A stretch of 64,000 nt of DNA, taken from the NCBI RefSeq assembly GCF_002884495.1, contig NZ_KZ614145.1, positions 1,936,423 to 2,000,422 of the forward strand, given 5' to 3'. The notes beneath the pieces were generated by a model. That model was not told where the DNA came from. It worked only from the letters and a program-made list of their open reading frames with translations, and made no database searches. Positions 9,331-17,596 of this stretch are shown one piece after another. The position numbers were made by a program, and so were the translations under genes. Position 1 is the first letter of the stretch. Each line of letters begins with the position of its first letter. Source of the stretch: Rummeliibacillus pycnus (GTDB lineage: Bacteria > Bacillota > Bacilli > Bacillales_A > Planococcaceae).

Positions 9331-10315
9331 CGTCTCCTCCTTTCAAAGACTCTATTACTTGAACAGCCATTCTATTTTTTAACTTACCAGGTTGAACGGT
9401 AAATTTAGGTATGCCCCCAACCTTTAAGATCAGTGGCTGGCTAATTTTCTGATTTAGTTGAATCACATCACCGTATTGAAGTAATAGGAAATCTTCAATA
9501 CTAATATCAGAAATACCTAGTTCAGCAACAACTTCCAAATCAGATTGCTTTACTCGTTTTTCGATAATAGCTGTTTGTTCTGGAGAAACCTCTTTTTTAT
9601 TTGATTGCATCCAGTAACGAACAGATAAGTTTGGCACAATTGGTTCTAAAACAACATGTGGTATACAAATATTAATCATCCCACTTGTTTCACCAATGAT
9701 TGAGTTGAATGATATCACTACAACTGTTTCATTTGGAGATATCATTTGTAAGAATTGCGGATTTACCTCTAATTCAGTTAATACCGGATCAATATCCGCA
9801 ATGTTCGCCCACGCTTCTCTCAAATTATCAAAAGAGCGTTCGAATAGGTTTGTCATAATTTTTGTTTCAATTTCTGTAAGATTATCTACATTACTATGAC
9901 TTGCCCCTGTCCCTCCCATCAAACGATCTAACATGGAATATGCAATATTAGGATTGATTTCCATTAAAATATTACCATCTAAAGGAGGAACTTCAAATAC
10001 ATTGATCAAAGTCATATTAGGTATTGATCGGATAAATTCTTCAAATGGTATTTGGTCGACTGATGCGACAGTAATTTGCACATATGTTCGAAGCTGTGCA
10101 GAGAAAAACGTAGTTAGCAAGCGTGCAAAATTTTCATGTATTCTTGTTAGACTTCGAATCTGATCTTTTGAGAATCGGAGGGCACGTTTGAAGTCATAGA
10201 CTTTTACTTTTTTTGACTCCTCTTCTTTTTTAATGTCATCTGCCGTCATTTCTCCCGTTGATAACGCTGATAAAAGCGCATCAATTTCGGATTGAGATAA
10301 CACATCTCCTGCCAT
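9320..10315 (-). CDS. fliM: FliM flagellar motor switch protein
   Basis: This 331-residue FliM starts with the CheY-binding peptide VLSQSEIDALLSAL. The CheC-like middle domain contains LDRLMGGTG and the C-terminal SpoA-type domain is involved in C-ring assembly. FliM carries the CheY-P signal to FliG. The start is ATG at 10315 behind GGAGGTGG. Length and motifs are normal, and the order fliL-fliM-fliY-cheY matches B. subtilis. Confidence 0.98.
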   Translation of the reverse strand: MAGDVLSQSEIDALLSALSTGEMTADDIKKEEESKKVKVYDFKRALRFSKDQIRSLTRIHENFARLLTTFFSAQLRTYVQITVASVDQIPFEEFIRSIPNMTLINVFEVPPLDGNILMEINPNIAYSMLDRLMGGTGASHSNVDNLTEIETKIMTNLFERSFDNLREAWANIADIDPVLTELEVNPQFLQMISPNETVVVISFNSIIGETSGMINICIPHVVLEPIVPNLSVRYWMQSNKKEVSPEQTAIIEKRVKQSDLEVVAELGISDISIEDFLLLQYGDVIQLNQKISQPLILKVGGIPKFTVQPGKLKNRMAVQVIESLKGGDDDE

Positions 10316-10347
10316 TTGCCCACCTCCATTTACTATTCAATGAATGA

Positions 10348-10779
10348 TTACTGAATAATGAGAGAAGTAATATATACTTGTTGAACTTCTCCGTCTTGCA
10401 TTAGTCCATTAATCTTCGTTTTTAACGTATTTTCAAGCAATTCTTTACCTTTTTTTCCTTCCAAGTCTGCTTTTGACATTTCAGATAATTCTCCGATTAA
10501 AATACTTTTCACTTGGAAATCACGTTTTTTCAATTCTGCAGCTGCATCTTTACTTGATGTTTGAATTTTAAGTGCAATTTTAGCATAGTTATCATCTGCA
10601 ATATTAGTTGTTATTTCATCGATATCAACTGATTCTGCAACGATATCATCAATATTTTGAACTGAAGATGCTGATGTTCCCTTATTAAGTTGAGTAATAA
10701 CAACAACGGCAACAACTCCAATAAGCGTAATTGACACTAAAATAATTAACATAATGGATAGTAGCTTATTCTTCTTCAT
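10348..10779 (-). CDS. fliL: FliL basal-body-associated membrane protein
   Basis: FliL is a single-pass membrane protein of 143 residues. A Lys-rich cytoplasmic tip is followed by a hydrophobic span at about residues 7-29 and an extracellular domain. In the family it surrounds and stabilises the stator at the basal body. The ATG at 10779 is chosen because GAGGTG lies six bases upstream; the GTG at 10788 overlaps that ribosome-binding site. The start lies within the last codons of swrD (14-base overlap), suggesting coupled translation. Confidence 0.94.
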   Translation of the reverse strand: MKKNKLLSIMLIILVSITLIGVVAVVVITQLNKGTSASSVQNIDDIVAESVDIDEITTNIADDNYAKIALKIQTSSKDAAAELKKRDFQVKSILIGELSEMSKADLEGKKGKELLENTLKTKINGLMQDGEVQQVYITSLIIQ

Positions 10780-10990
10780 CCTTTTCACCTCTTACGTGCG
10801 GGTTTGATAGGAGTTGCACACTACGATAAAATTCAATAATTTTTTTTTGAACCTCATTCATAGTTTCCAATACAACATATTTTCGCCCGGTCGTTAACGT
10901 GATTGTCGTATCAGGAAACTCCTCGACCGATTCTATGTATAGTGCATTTAATGAGAACGGTTTTTTATTTAATTTTGTTAGAGTAATCAT
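10766..10990 (-). CDS. swrD: SwrD (FlbD/YlzI) flagellar torque / swarming protein
   Basis: This 74-residue FlbD-family protein starts MITLTKLNKKPFSLNALYIE, the usual N-terminus. In B. subtilis SwrD is needed for swarming and raises motor torque. The protein has a normal core and a slightly longer acidic C-terminal tail (GEKDEEE). No Shine-Dalgarno lies directly before the ATG. The nearest strong candidate is 36 bases upstream, beyond a GC-rich hairpin (see separate entry). It overlaps fliL and follows flgE. Confidence 0.94.
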   Translation of the reverse strand: MITLTKLNKKPFSLNALYIESVEEFPDTTITLTTGRKYVVLETMNEVQKKIIEFYRSVQLLSNPHVRGEKDEEE

Positions 10991-11000
10991 AGGATGTAAG

Positions 11001-11037
11001 GGCCGGGATTAAGAAGCCGGCCCAGCCCCCTTCCTTT
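11001..11037 (-). promoter_or_regulatory. GC-rich hairpin between a Shine-Dalgarno-like run and the swrD start
   Basis: On the minus strand a purine run AAGGAAGGGGG (11037-11027) is followed by a seven-base-pair, all-GC hairpin. Its arms GGGCCGG and CCGGCCC lie at 11024-11018 and 11007-11001 around a ten-base loop. Ten bases later comes the swrD ATG. Folding would bring the purine run to about 12 bases from the start. There is no U run, so it is not a Rho-independent terminator. The structure is seen in the sequence; its role in translation is inference. Confidence 0.5.
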
Positions 11038-11060
11038 TCATAAATTTAAAGACAGATCAA

Positions 11061-11843
11061 TTATCGTTTAAGATTTACTAGTTCTTGTAAGATCTCATCA
11101 GAAGTTGTGATAATACGAGAGTTTGCCTGGAAACCACGTTGAGCTACTATCATTTCAGTGAATTCTTCAGATAGGTCAACATTTGACATTTCAAGGAAAC
11201 CAGATTGAACTGATCCTCGCCCTTCTGAGTTAGGTGCGCCAATGACTGGACCACCTGAGTTATTTGATGGTTTAAAATAGTTACCACCAACTTTTGTTAA
11301 ACCACCTGGATTCGCAAAACGAGCAAGTTGAATTGTTCCAGCTGTTACTAACGTATTGTTTTGTGTGTAAGAAACTGTACCATCTTGACCAATTGTGATC
11401 TCTGTTGCATCTGTTGGTATTGCAGCTTCATTGTCCATTAATACCTTTTTACCATCTGCTGTTACAAGTGTACCGTTGCTATCCAAGTAAAAGTTACCTG
11501 CACGTGTAAAGTATTGTTCATTTCCATCTTGAACAACGAAATAACCATCACCTGAAATTGCACAGTCTAAAGTTCGGTTTGTTGTTTGCATGGAACCAGC
11601 ATCATGTATAGTATCAATTGCTGCAAGTTGTGATCCAAGACCGATTTGCTTAGGATTTGTACCACCAAGGTTTGCTCCTGGAGCTGATGCACCCTGTGTA
11701 GTTTGAGAAATTAAATCTTTGAAGATTACGCGACCTTTTTTGAAGCCATAAGTGTTGACGTTTGCAATATTGTTACCAATAACATCTAATTTTGTTTGGA
11801 AATTACGAAGACCACTAATTCCAGAATACATAGAACGTAACAT
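11061..11843 (-). CDS. flgE: FlgE hook protein (FlgG-type flagellar rod/hook protein)
   Basis: This 260-residue rod/hook-family protein has the N-terminal signature LRSMYSGISGLRNFQTKLDV followed by NNIANVNTYGFK. The conserved C-terminal coiled region is QSGFLEMSNVDLSEEFTEMI. By sequence alone it resembles short FlgG/FlgE proteins. In B. subtilis the gene between flgD and swrD encodes the hook subunit (264 residues, long annotated flgG), so the hook role is the better call. It should be exported by the FlhA/FlhB gate and polymerised under FlgD. Confidence 0.92.
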   Translation of the reverse strand: MLRSMYSGISGLRNFQTKLDVIGNNIANVNTYGFKKGRVIFKDLISQTTQGASAPGANLGGTNPKQIGLGSQLAAIDTIHDAGSMQTTNRTLDCAISGDGYFVVQDGNEQYFTRAGNFYLDSNGTLVTADGKKVLMDNEAAIPTDATEITIGQDGTVSYTQNNTLVTAGTIQLARFANPGGLTKVGGNYFKPSNNSGGPVIGAPNSEGRGSVQSGFLEMSNVDLSEEFTEMIVAQRGFQANSRIITTSDEILQELVNLKR

Positions 11844-11924
11844 AAATTATTTCTTCTCCCTTCAATTTAAAATGTATTACCTCAGTCAATCAGTAATACA
11901 AAGGCACCCTCAAAAGGTCCTGCC

Positions 11925-12305
11925 TTATCCCAACACAATTGTACCGTCAATGTTGGTAAATAATTGATCCTGTGCTTCATGACGATCCATTGCTGTAATA
12001 ACCGTAGCATTTTTAGCACTCACTATTAGAGCTGCATTGCTTGTTAAAACGAGTGAATCGTTGACACCTTTAGATTTTGCTTCAAATACTTTGTTTGTAA
12101 TGCGTTCCCATTGATGATCATCAATATGGATATTGCGCTCATGGAGTCTATTAGATGCATGCTTACTCACTTTTAACTGTTTTGTGGTCTGTTCTGCTAA
12201 TAACTCACTAAATGATTGCTGCTCTAGTTGTTTTACTTGTACTGTTTTTTGTTTAATGCCTGATTGTATAGGATATTGATGCTGAATATATTTAATTGTC
12301 GGCAT
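11925..12305 (-). CDS. Flagellar operon protein, TIGR02530 type, function unclear
   Basis: This 126-residue soluble protein has a central SKHASNRLHERNIHIDD segment and an IVSAKNATVITAMDR segment. I recognise it as the small family often placed between flgD and the hook gene in Firmicutes (TIGR02530, flagellar operon protein). No enzymatic motif or membrane segment is visible. The ATG at 12305 has GGAGGG seven bases upstream. Its fixed position suggests a role in hook assembly or its control, but this rests only on context. Confidence 0.85.
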   Translation of the reverse strand: MPTIKYIQHQYPIQSGIKQKTVQVKQLEQQSFSELLAEQTTKQLKVSKHASNRLHERNIHIDDHQWERITNKVFEAKSKGVNDSLVLTSNAALIVSAKNATVITAMDRHEAQDQLFTNIDGTIVLG

Positions 12306-12319
12306 ATGTTAACCCTCCA

Positions 12320-12553
12320 TTATTCAGAGATAGAGGATAATTGATCTGCTTGAATTTCTTTATCATTTGATAAAACTAAAACAATGTTACCATCAGCATT
12401 CTTTTTAACAGATTTCACAGTAGCACTTGTTTCTTGGTTTTCATCTGTGTATGTAATGTTTTTCCCTATTAACATACTTGCTTCCACTAGCGAATTTGAT
12501 GCACTTTTTTCTGATGTTCCATCTAATACTTCAGAAATATTCGCAGGTGTTAA
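12320..12553 (-). pseudogene. flgD: C-terminal part of flgD, out of frame with its N-terminal part
   Basis: Reading directly on from the flgD stop in the -1 frame gives [19 protein letters not shown], then a second unit LVEASMLIGKNITYTDENQE with NIVLVLSNDKEIQADQLSS and ISE before a TAA at 12322-12320. The second unit repeats the pattern of the first (NFIGKSVNW ... [10 protein letters not shown]), so this is real former or recoded coding sequence. No ribosome-binding site or start codon supports independent translation. One additional A in the A5 run at 12554-12558 would restore a single 226-codon frame. Sequencing error, mutation or slippage cannot be told apart here. Confidence 0.8.
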
Positions 12554-12999
12554 TTTTTCCCATCTGCAAGTGTAATCGTAACACTATCACCGTTATAAGA
12601 AATTTTACTTACAACACCACTTCCAGAATCTACAATTGGATTTCCTTTTTCATCCGTCTTAGATGAAACTTCATGCCAGTTTACACTTTTTCCAATAAAA
12701 TTGTTATATTGAATTAACTGTGATTGCTTCGAAATCTCTGATAATGAATCAATCGATTTTGATACATTTTGCATTTGTTCTAGAGATGAAAATTGGGCCA
12801 TTTGAGAAATGAATTCTTTATCATCCATAGGACTGGTAGGATCTTGATTTTGCAATTGCGTAACAAGTAATTGTAAAAAGGCATCTTTATTTAATGAACT
12901 ATTGCCTGTTTGTTTTGTACTCTTTTTATTTGATAAATAATAACCAGAAGTTACAGCTTTATCTGTTGTTGCATTATTTGTTACAGTAGTATCTGCCAT
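12550..12999 (-). CDS. flgD: FlgD hook-cap/scaffold protein, shortened by a frameshift
   Basis: The 149-residue reading frame has the FlgD core: [41 protein letters not shown], then the start of a beta-rich domain ending LADGKN and stop. FlgD caps the growing hook and is needed for hook polymerisation. The frame ends at 12550 after a run of five A (minus strand, 12558-12554). In the -1 frame the protein continues for about 80 residues with homologous sequence to 12320, so the gene looks like a 226-residue protein lacking one base. The truncated form is close in size to B. subtilis FlgD (about 140 residues) and could still work. Confidence 0.88.
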   Translation of the reverse strand: MADTTVTNNATTDKAVTSGYYLSNKKSTKQTGNSSLNKDAFLQLLVTQLQNQDPTSPMDDKEFISQMAQFSSLEQMQNVSKSIDSLSEISKQSQLIQYNNFIGKSVNWHEVSSKTDEKGNPIVDSGSGVVSKISYNGDSVTITLADGKN

Positions 13000-13003
13000 C
13001 TAC

Positions 13004-14395
13004 CTAAACCTCCAATTCCATTAAGAAATCATTAAAGTTTGACTTTTCTTCTTCTTTATCATCTTTTTGTTTTTGTTGTTCATTTGAATGTTGTCTAAAC
13101 GCTTGTTGGAACTGGTGATGTTCTTTTTCATGACGATTTGTTTCGTTTAAAGCTTGAGCAACATCAATTCGATCCAGTTGTATATTTTGATTCACTAATC
13201 CTTGTTTTAGCTGTTGCAGTTGACTTTCAAGCATTTGCTTTCCAATATTCGTAGAAGCTAAGAAACGTGCCGTCATAATTCCCTCTTTTTGCACAATCTC
13301 TACACGAATGGATCCGAGATTTTCTGGATAAAGCTTAATTAATAGCTTAGTTCCAGCTGCATTGTTCGAGAACTGACCTCGATTCATAATCGCTTGGAAC
13401 TCTTTTACAAACGCTTCTGCTTGGGACGCTTTATCTGTCGGTAGTGACAATGTAACAGTTGTATTTGCAACTCTAGTGGCTGTTTGAGTCGTGCTAACAT
13501 TCTCGTTTGCAGAAGTATCAGCTAGTTTAATATTTAATTGTTGAATATCGTTTATTTTTGTTAGTTGCGAATCACTAGTTGTCACTTTAGCTTGATCTAT
13601 ATTTGATGAAATTTTAGCGATCAATTCTTTAACTTGGTGTGATTGATATTCTTGATTCAACATTAGATCTGTTTTAGGAGCTACTAACTGTACTATCTTT
13701 AAAAACTGTAAAATTTGCGAAGCTTGTAATTTGGAAATTTTAGAAGATGCATGACCTTTAACAGAATCCATTAGATTTTGTAAAAATACCATTTGGTTTT
13801 GATCTATCCCTGCAAGTAAATCCCATACATCTTTCCCTTTAGATTGATTTCCAGTTAACTGCTGTAATGTTTTTTCAAAATCGTCTTTATTAATTCCTAA
13901 CTTTTGCAGTATTTTATCTAATGATAGGCCATCTGCAAAGTCTTGCTGTTTTATGTTTAAACCTATTAACGATCCGAGGTCTTGTAAGGATGTTACGTTT
14001 ATAATATTAGATAAATCATCCATAGATATTGTTTGTTCACCTTTGGACTCATCTACAAGCTTAGATACAGATCCAAGAAGTCCTTCTAACCCTTTTGAAA
14101 GATCAAATTTGAAGCGACTTGAGGTAGCTTTTGTATCTTTACTCTCAGTAGTATCTTTTACCATATCCGCTGTTGATTCTTGAAGCTCTTTTTTGCTTGA
14201 ATTATCTACCTCTTGCTTTGTAGCAGCCTGTTTTTCAGAACTATCACTTTTACTTACGGTAGTTTGCTCTGTTTTGGAAACTTGAGAATTTGCCTTCGTC
14301 AGTACTTCTGCAAAATCTTTGCTTTTTGAAGGATTTTTAGAAGTAGATACCTCTGGTTTAACCGATTTAGTTACTTTAAGCGACTCTATATTCAC
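13004..14395 (-). CDS. fliK: FliK hook-length control protein
   Basis: This long, Ser/Lys/Gln-rich protein (463 residues from GTG at 14395) has low-complexity N-terminal and middle regions. A conserved C-terminal hook-length domain (about residues 330-420) contains KLLIKLYPENLGSIRVEIVQKEG and QLQQLKQGLVNQNIQLDRIDV. FliK is secreted as a molecular ruler and acts on FlhB to switch export specificity. AAAGGAGGTGAAACC precedes the GTG, so the in-frame TTG at 14413, which lies upstream of that Shine-Dalgarno, is rejected. flgD follows after a few bases. Confidence 0.93.
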   Translation of the reverse strand: MNIESLKVTKSVKPEVSTSKNPSKSKDFAEVLTKANSQVSKTEQTTVSKSDSSEKQAATKQEVDNSSKKELQESTADMVKDTTESKDTKATSSRFKFDLSKGLEGLLGSVSKLVDESKGEQTISMDDLSNIINVTSLQDLGSLIGLNIKQQDFADGLSLDKILQKLGINKDDFEKTLQQLTGNQSKGKDVWDLLAGIDQNQMVFLQNLMDSVKGHASSKISKLQASQILQFLKIVQLVAPKTDLMLNQEYQSHQVKELIAKISSNIDQAKVTTSDSQLTKINDIQQLNIKLADTSANENVSTTQTATRVANTTVTLSLPTDKASQAEAFVKEFQAIMNRGQFSNNAAGTKLLIKLYPENLGSIRVEIVQKEGIMTARFLASTNIGKQMLESQLQQLKQGLVNQNIQLDRIDVAQALNETNRHEKEHHQFQQAFRQHSNEQQKQKDDKEEEKSNFNDFLMELEV

Positions 14396-14427
14396 GGTTT
14401 CACCTCCTTTCAATACAAAATAATTCG

Positions 14428-15045
14428 TTAATTTTTTGATAGCAATTCTGTATAATGTGCAGCTTTATTAGCAGGCATTTTTTCTAGAATTGCAGCTAAG
14501 GTATCTGGTTTTAAATTTGAAAGAATTTTTAATGCATCTGAATCTTTCATATTCGTAATAGCTGGTGCAGCAGCTTTTGGTGTCATTTTTTCATAAGTTG
14601 TAACAAGATCACTAAATTGTGCTTTCGTAATGCTATCGCCTTTTTCAAGTTTTTTTATTTGTACTTCTAAACGATGCTTTTCGATTTTCATTTTAGACTT
14701 TGCACTTTTTGCATCTTCAACTTCATTTTGTAATTTAGCGATTTCTGCATCTTTTTCTTGAATTTGCGCTTTCAAATCAGCAATTTGCTTCTCGTTATTT
14801 GTGTTGAATTTTGTAATATCTTTTGATTTTTCTTCTGCTGAAGAAGTTCCGGTTATTTCTTTGGCCTTTTCAAAAACATTTGTACCTGTAACCTCTGCAA
14901 CGATCAGGAGAACTGCTGAAACGAAGAGCAAAGGGATTATTACCCAAAAAAACAACTTCTGTATTAGGGTAGGTTTCTTTTCTTCTTCTACTTCTTCAAC
15001 TTGAACTTTTTGTTTGTTTACTTTTTTTCTAGGCTTCGTTGCCAT
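14428..15045 (-). CDS. ylxF: YlxF, coiled-coil flagellar operon membrane protein (MotE/MgtE_N-like)
   Basis: This 205-residue protein has a Lys-rich cytoplasmic start, a membrane span at about residues 28-52, a coiled coil (about 75-145) and a C-terminal domain. That domain (MTPKAAAPAITNMKDSDALKILSNLKP) resembles the MgtE N-terminal/MotE fold. Related MotE proteins chaperone the stator protein MotC in rhizobia; the role in Bacillales is not established. The ATG at 15045 is preferred (AGGTGAG upstream and no overlap with fliJ); the longer frame from 15093 would overlap fliJ by 44 bases. Confidence 0.9.
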   Translation of the reverse strand: MATKPRKKVNKQKVQVEEVEEEKKPTLIQKLFFWVIIPLLFVSAVLLIVAEVTGTNVFEKAKEITGTSSAEEKSKDITKFNTNNEKQIADLKAQIQEKDAEIAKLQNEVEDAKSAKSKMKIEKHRLEVQIKKLEKGDSITKAQFSDLVTTYEKMTPKAAAPAITNMKDSDALKILSNLKPDTLAAILEKMPANKAAHYTELLSKN

Positions 15046-15049
15046 GTTC

Positions 15050-15499
15050 TCACCTGATTTCTTTGTTGTAATAAGCGATGGAAGAAAGCTCATCTAGATG
15101 GATCATTTCGATACGATCTTGTTCTTTTTGATAAGTTTGATAGTCCTTTTCTTTCATCTTCTCATATTTTCGACACTCTAAAGATTTTTCTAATAATTTA
15201 TCTTTATGCCACTCCATTTTAGTACGTGCTCTGATAACCTTTTGCTGAGTATCTTCAATTGATTTTTCAACACTATCTAAAAATCTTGTATAATGATGAA
15301 TTTCATCAATTGTTGCACCTTTTTTTAATTTTTTTTCTTGAAAAACGATTAAGTCTTCTTTTTTCTTCAAAAGATTGTATAGTTTTGTAGCTACATCTTC
15401 AAAGGACTTTGTGGCATCTTTATATGCAATTTCAGTTTGATCTTTTTCTTGTTGTTTAACAATTATTACTTTATCAAAGCGATATTTATACGTTTGCAT
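15050..15499 (-). CDS. fliJ: FliJ flagellar export chaperone / central stalk
   Basis: This 149-residue, highly charged and almost entirely helical protein matches FliJ, the two-helix coiled coil inserted into the FliI hexamer. It resembles the gamma subunit of F1-ATPase. There is no membrane segment or signal. The ATG at 15499 overlaps the fliI stop (TGATG); a GTG one codon upstream is in frame but less likely. Identification rests on charge and coiled-coil pattern, length (147 in B. subtilis) and position between fliI and ylxF. Confidence 0.92.
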   Translation of the reverse strand: MQTYKYRFDKVIIVKQQEKDQTEIAYKDATKSFEDVATKLYNLLKKKEDLIVFQEKKLKKGATIDEIHHYTRFLDSVEKSIEDTQQKVIRARTKMEWHKDKLLEKSLECRKYEKMKEKDYQTYQKEQDRIEMIHLDELSSIAYYNKEIR

Positions 15500-16824
15500 C
15501 ACCTACCACCACCATTTGATAATTTCACTAATTCACTAACACTTTCTGTCATACTTACTTTATCCATAAATCCTTGTTTTAGAAATGATGTAATCAATGG
15601 TTCGTAATAGATGGCTTCATCAATTTCTTTTGATGTGCCTTTTTTATATGCACCGATATTAATCAAATCCTCTGACTTATTATAAGTATAATAAAGCTCT
15701 CTTAGATGCTCTGCTGCTTTTACATGTTCAGGCGTTGCGATGTGATTCATTAACCGACTAACACTTTTCAAAATATTGATTGCTGGATATTGACCTTTGT
15801 TGGCTAGTGTCCTGTCTAACACAATGTGCCCATCAAGGATCCCCCTTACCGTATCCGCAATAGGTTCATTCATGTCATCACCATCTACAAGAACTGTATA
15901 GAATGCTGTAATAGATCCTTTTTCATTTGTTCCAGTTCGTTCAAGTAGCTTTGGAAGAATACCAAATACTGAAGGTGTATATCCTTTTTGTGCAGGTGGT
16001 TCACCAGTTGCAAGCCCAATTTCTCTTTGAGCCATTGCAACACGTGTTACAGAGTCCATCATAAGCATGACATTTAGCCCTTTATTGCGGAAATATTCAG
16101 CAATTGCAGTTGCAGTAAAAGCACCTTTTATCCTCATTAATGCTGGTTGATCGGATGTAGCAGCTACTACGATTGATCTCTTTAAACCTTCAGACCCTAA
16201 GTCTCGTTCAATAAACTCACGAACTTCTCGGCCACGTTCACCAATTAGTGCTATTACATTTAAATCTGCAACAGTATTACGAGCAATCATTCCAAGTAGG
16301 GTTGACTTTCCAACACCAGAACCAGCAAATATACCGACACGCTGGCCCCTTCCTACTGTTAACATACCATCTATTGCTTTAACTCCTACTTCTAGGGTTT
16401 CATCTATTGGTGGCCTTGTTAAGGGATTGGGTGGATCTTCTTCGGTTTGAACTGTTGTTAAACCTTTCGGCAAACTACTACCATCAATTGGAAGACCCAA
16501 TGAATTTAAAACTTTCCCTATAAGTTCTGTTCCCACCTTCACTTCTAATGGTGTTCCAGTCCCTTCAACTAAACAACCTATTGAAATTTCACGTAGTGAT
16601 GTATATGGCATTAAAATCACTATTTCATCTTTAAATCCTACAACTTCAGCTAGAATTTCCTGATGACCATGCTTGACAGAATTCACATGAATTTTACAGA
16701 CATCACCAATTGAACTTTCAGGTCCTTGTGATTCAATCATTAAGCCTACAACTCTTGTAACCTTACCAAATTTTTTAAAGGTTTGTATTGATGATATATG
16801 TTCTATTAAATCTGCCGCTTTCAT
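15499..16824 (-). CDS. fliI: FliI flagellum-specific export ATPase
   Basis: This 441-residue F1-beta-like ATPase has Walker A GSGVGKST at residues 168-175. The family motifs LIGERGREVREF, MMDSVTRVAMAQREIGLATGEPP and the YTPSVF segment follow. FliI forms the hexameric ATPase that delivers substrates to the export gate, regulated by FliH and stimulated by FliJ, which are encoded on either side. The ATG at 16824 lies four bases after the fliH stop. All catalytic motifs are intact. Confidence 0.98.
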   Translation of the reverse strand: MKAADLIEHISSIQTFKKFGKVTRVVGLMIESQGPESSIGDVCKIHVNSVKHGHQEILAEVVGFKDEIVILMPYTSLREISIGCLVEGTGTPLEVKVGTELIGKVLNSLGLPIDGSSLPKGLTTVQTEEDPPNPLTRPPIDETLEVGVKAIDGMLTVGRGQRVGIFAGSGVGKSTLLGMIARNTVADLNVIALIGERGREVREFIERDLGSEGLKRSIVVAATSDQPALMRIKGAFTATAIAEYFRNKGLNVMLMMDSVTRVAMAQREIGLATGEPPAQKGYTPSVFGILPKLLERTGTNEKGSITAFYTVLVDGDDMNEPIADTVRGILDGHIVLDRTLANKGQYPAINILKSVSRLMNHIATPEHVKAAEHLRELYYTYNKSEDLINIGAYKKGTSKEIDEAIYYEPLITSFLKQGFMDKVSMTESVSELVKLSNGGGR

Positions 16825-16828
16825 ATAC

Positions 16829-17596
16829 TCAATCCACGCTTTCTAAAATTTCCAGAAGCTTTAATCTTAGCTCATTTAACTGTTGATCAATACTCACTAT
16901 AATTCGTCCATGATTTGTTTCAATATAACTGTCGGTGTCACCTATATCTTCATTTACAAATATCATAAGTGGAACACCAACAGGGAACATTGAACTTAGT
17001 TCTTCTCGATGTTCAGTTACCAACTGATGATAAGTTGGTGAAACATATAATTTAATTTCTTTCATTTCTCTTGCTTCTTTTAACCCTCTTCGGACAATTT
17101 CTATATAACGTTCATGATTTTCTTCTAATGTAACTCCAAGTATTCTCTCGGCAGAGCGTATGGCAAGATCCAATATGATATTTTCTTGTTCTTGTAGATA
17201 CTGATCTGCATTTGTCTTAGATTGAAGAATTGTATTATTTGCTAATTGAATGGCTTCTGACATATTAGCTTGTGCTTTTAAGCGTCCTTCTTCAAGTCCT
17301 TGCTGAAAGCCTTCTTCATATGCCTTTTGTTGTAATTCAATTTTTTCCTCTTGCCATTTATTTTTTGCTTCTTCCAGTGCTTGTTGCTCACTCAAACATT
17401 GCTGTTCAAAAGCTTCTCTTTGATTTTGAATATCAAGTTGTGCTTCTCTAATTAACTTATCTCTTTCTTCTAAAATATTAAGTTGTGTTATTTCTTCTTC
17501 CACATTTTCTGTCGGAAGAAACAATTCTTTTATTTCAATGGTGCGGAAATTTTCTTTAGATGTTTCGGGATTGTCGAATCGAATAATCTTAGACAA
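16829..17596 (-). CDS. fliH: FliH regulator of the flagellar export ATPase
   Basis: This is a FliH-type protein with a long Glu/Gln-rich coiled coil (about residues 45-130) and a C-terminal FliH/V-ATPase-E-like domain containing RSAERILGVTLEEN. It links FliI to the C-ring. Two starts compete. ATG at 17605 lies directly against GGAGGAG. The TTG at 17596 lies nine bases behind it and gives an MSKIIRF start. I prefer the TTG because of spacing. The beginning overlaps the fliG end in either case. Confidence 0.92.
   Translation of the reverse strand: MSKIIRFDNPETSKENFRTIEIKELFLPTENVEEEITQLNILEERDKLIREAQLDIQNQREAFEQQCLSEQQALEEAKNKWQEEKIELQQKAYEEGFQQGLEEGRLKAQANMSEAIQLANNTILQSKTNADQYLQEQENIILDLAIRSAERILGVTLEENHERYIEIVRRGLKEAREMKEIKLYVSPTYHQLVTEHREELSSMFPVGVPLMIFVNEDIGDTDSYIETNHGRIIVSIDQQLNELRLKLLEILESVD

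Noticed and set aside
12550-12560. Canonical -1 programmed frameshift site in flgD
   Set aside because: The zero-frame codons GGG AAA AAT TAA do not form an X XXY YYZ slippery heptamer, and no clear stimulatory hairpin follows. Recoding stays possible only through simple slippage on the A run.
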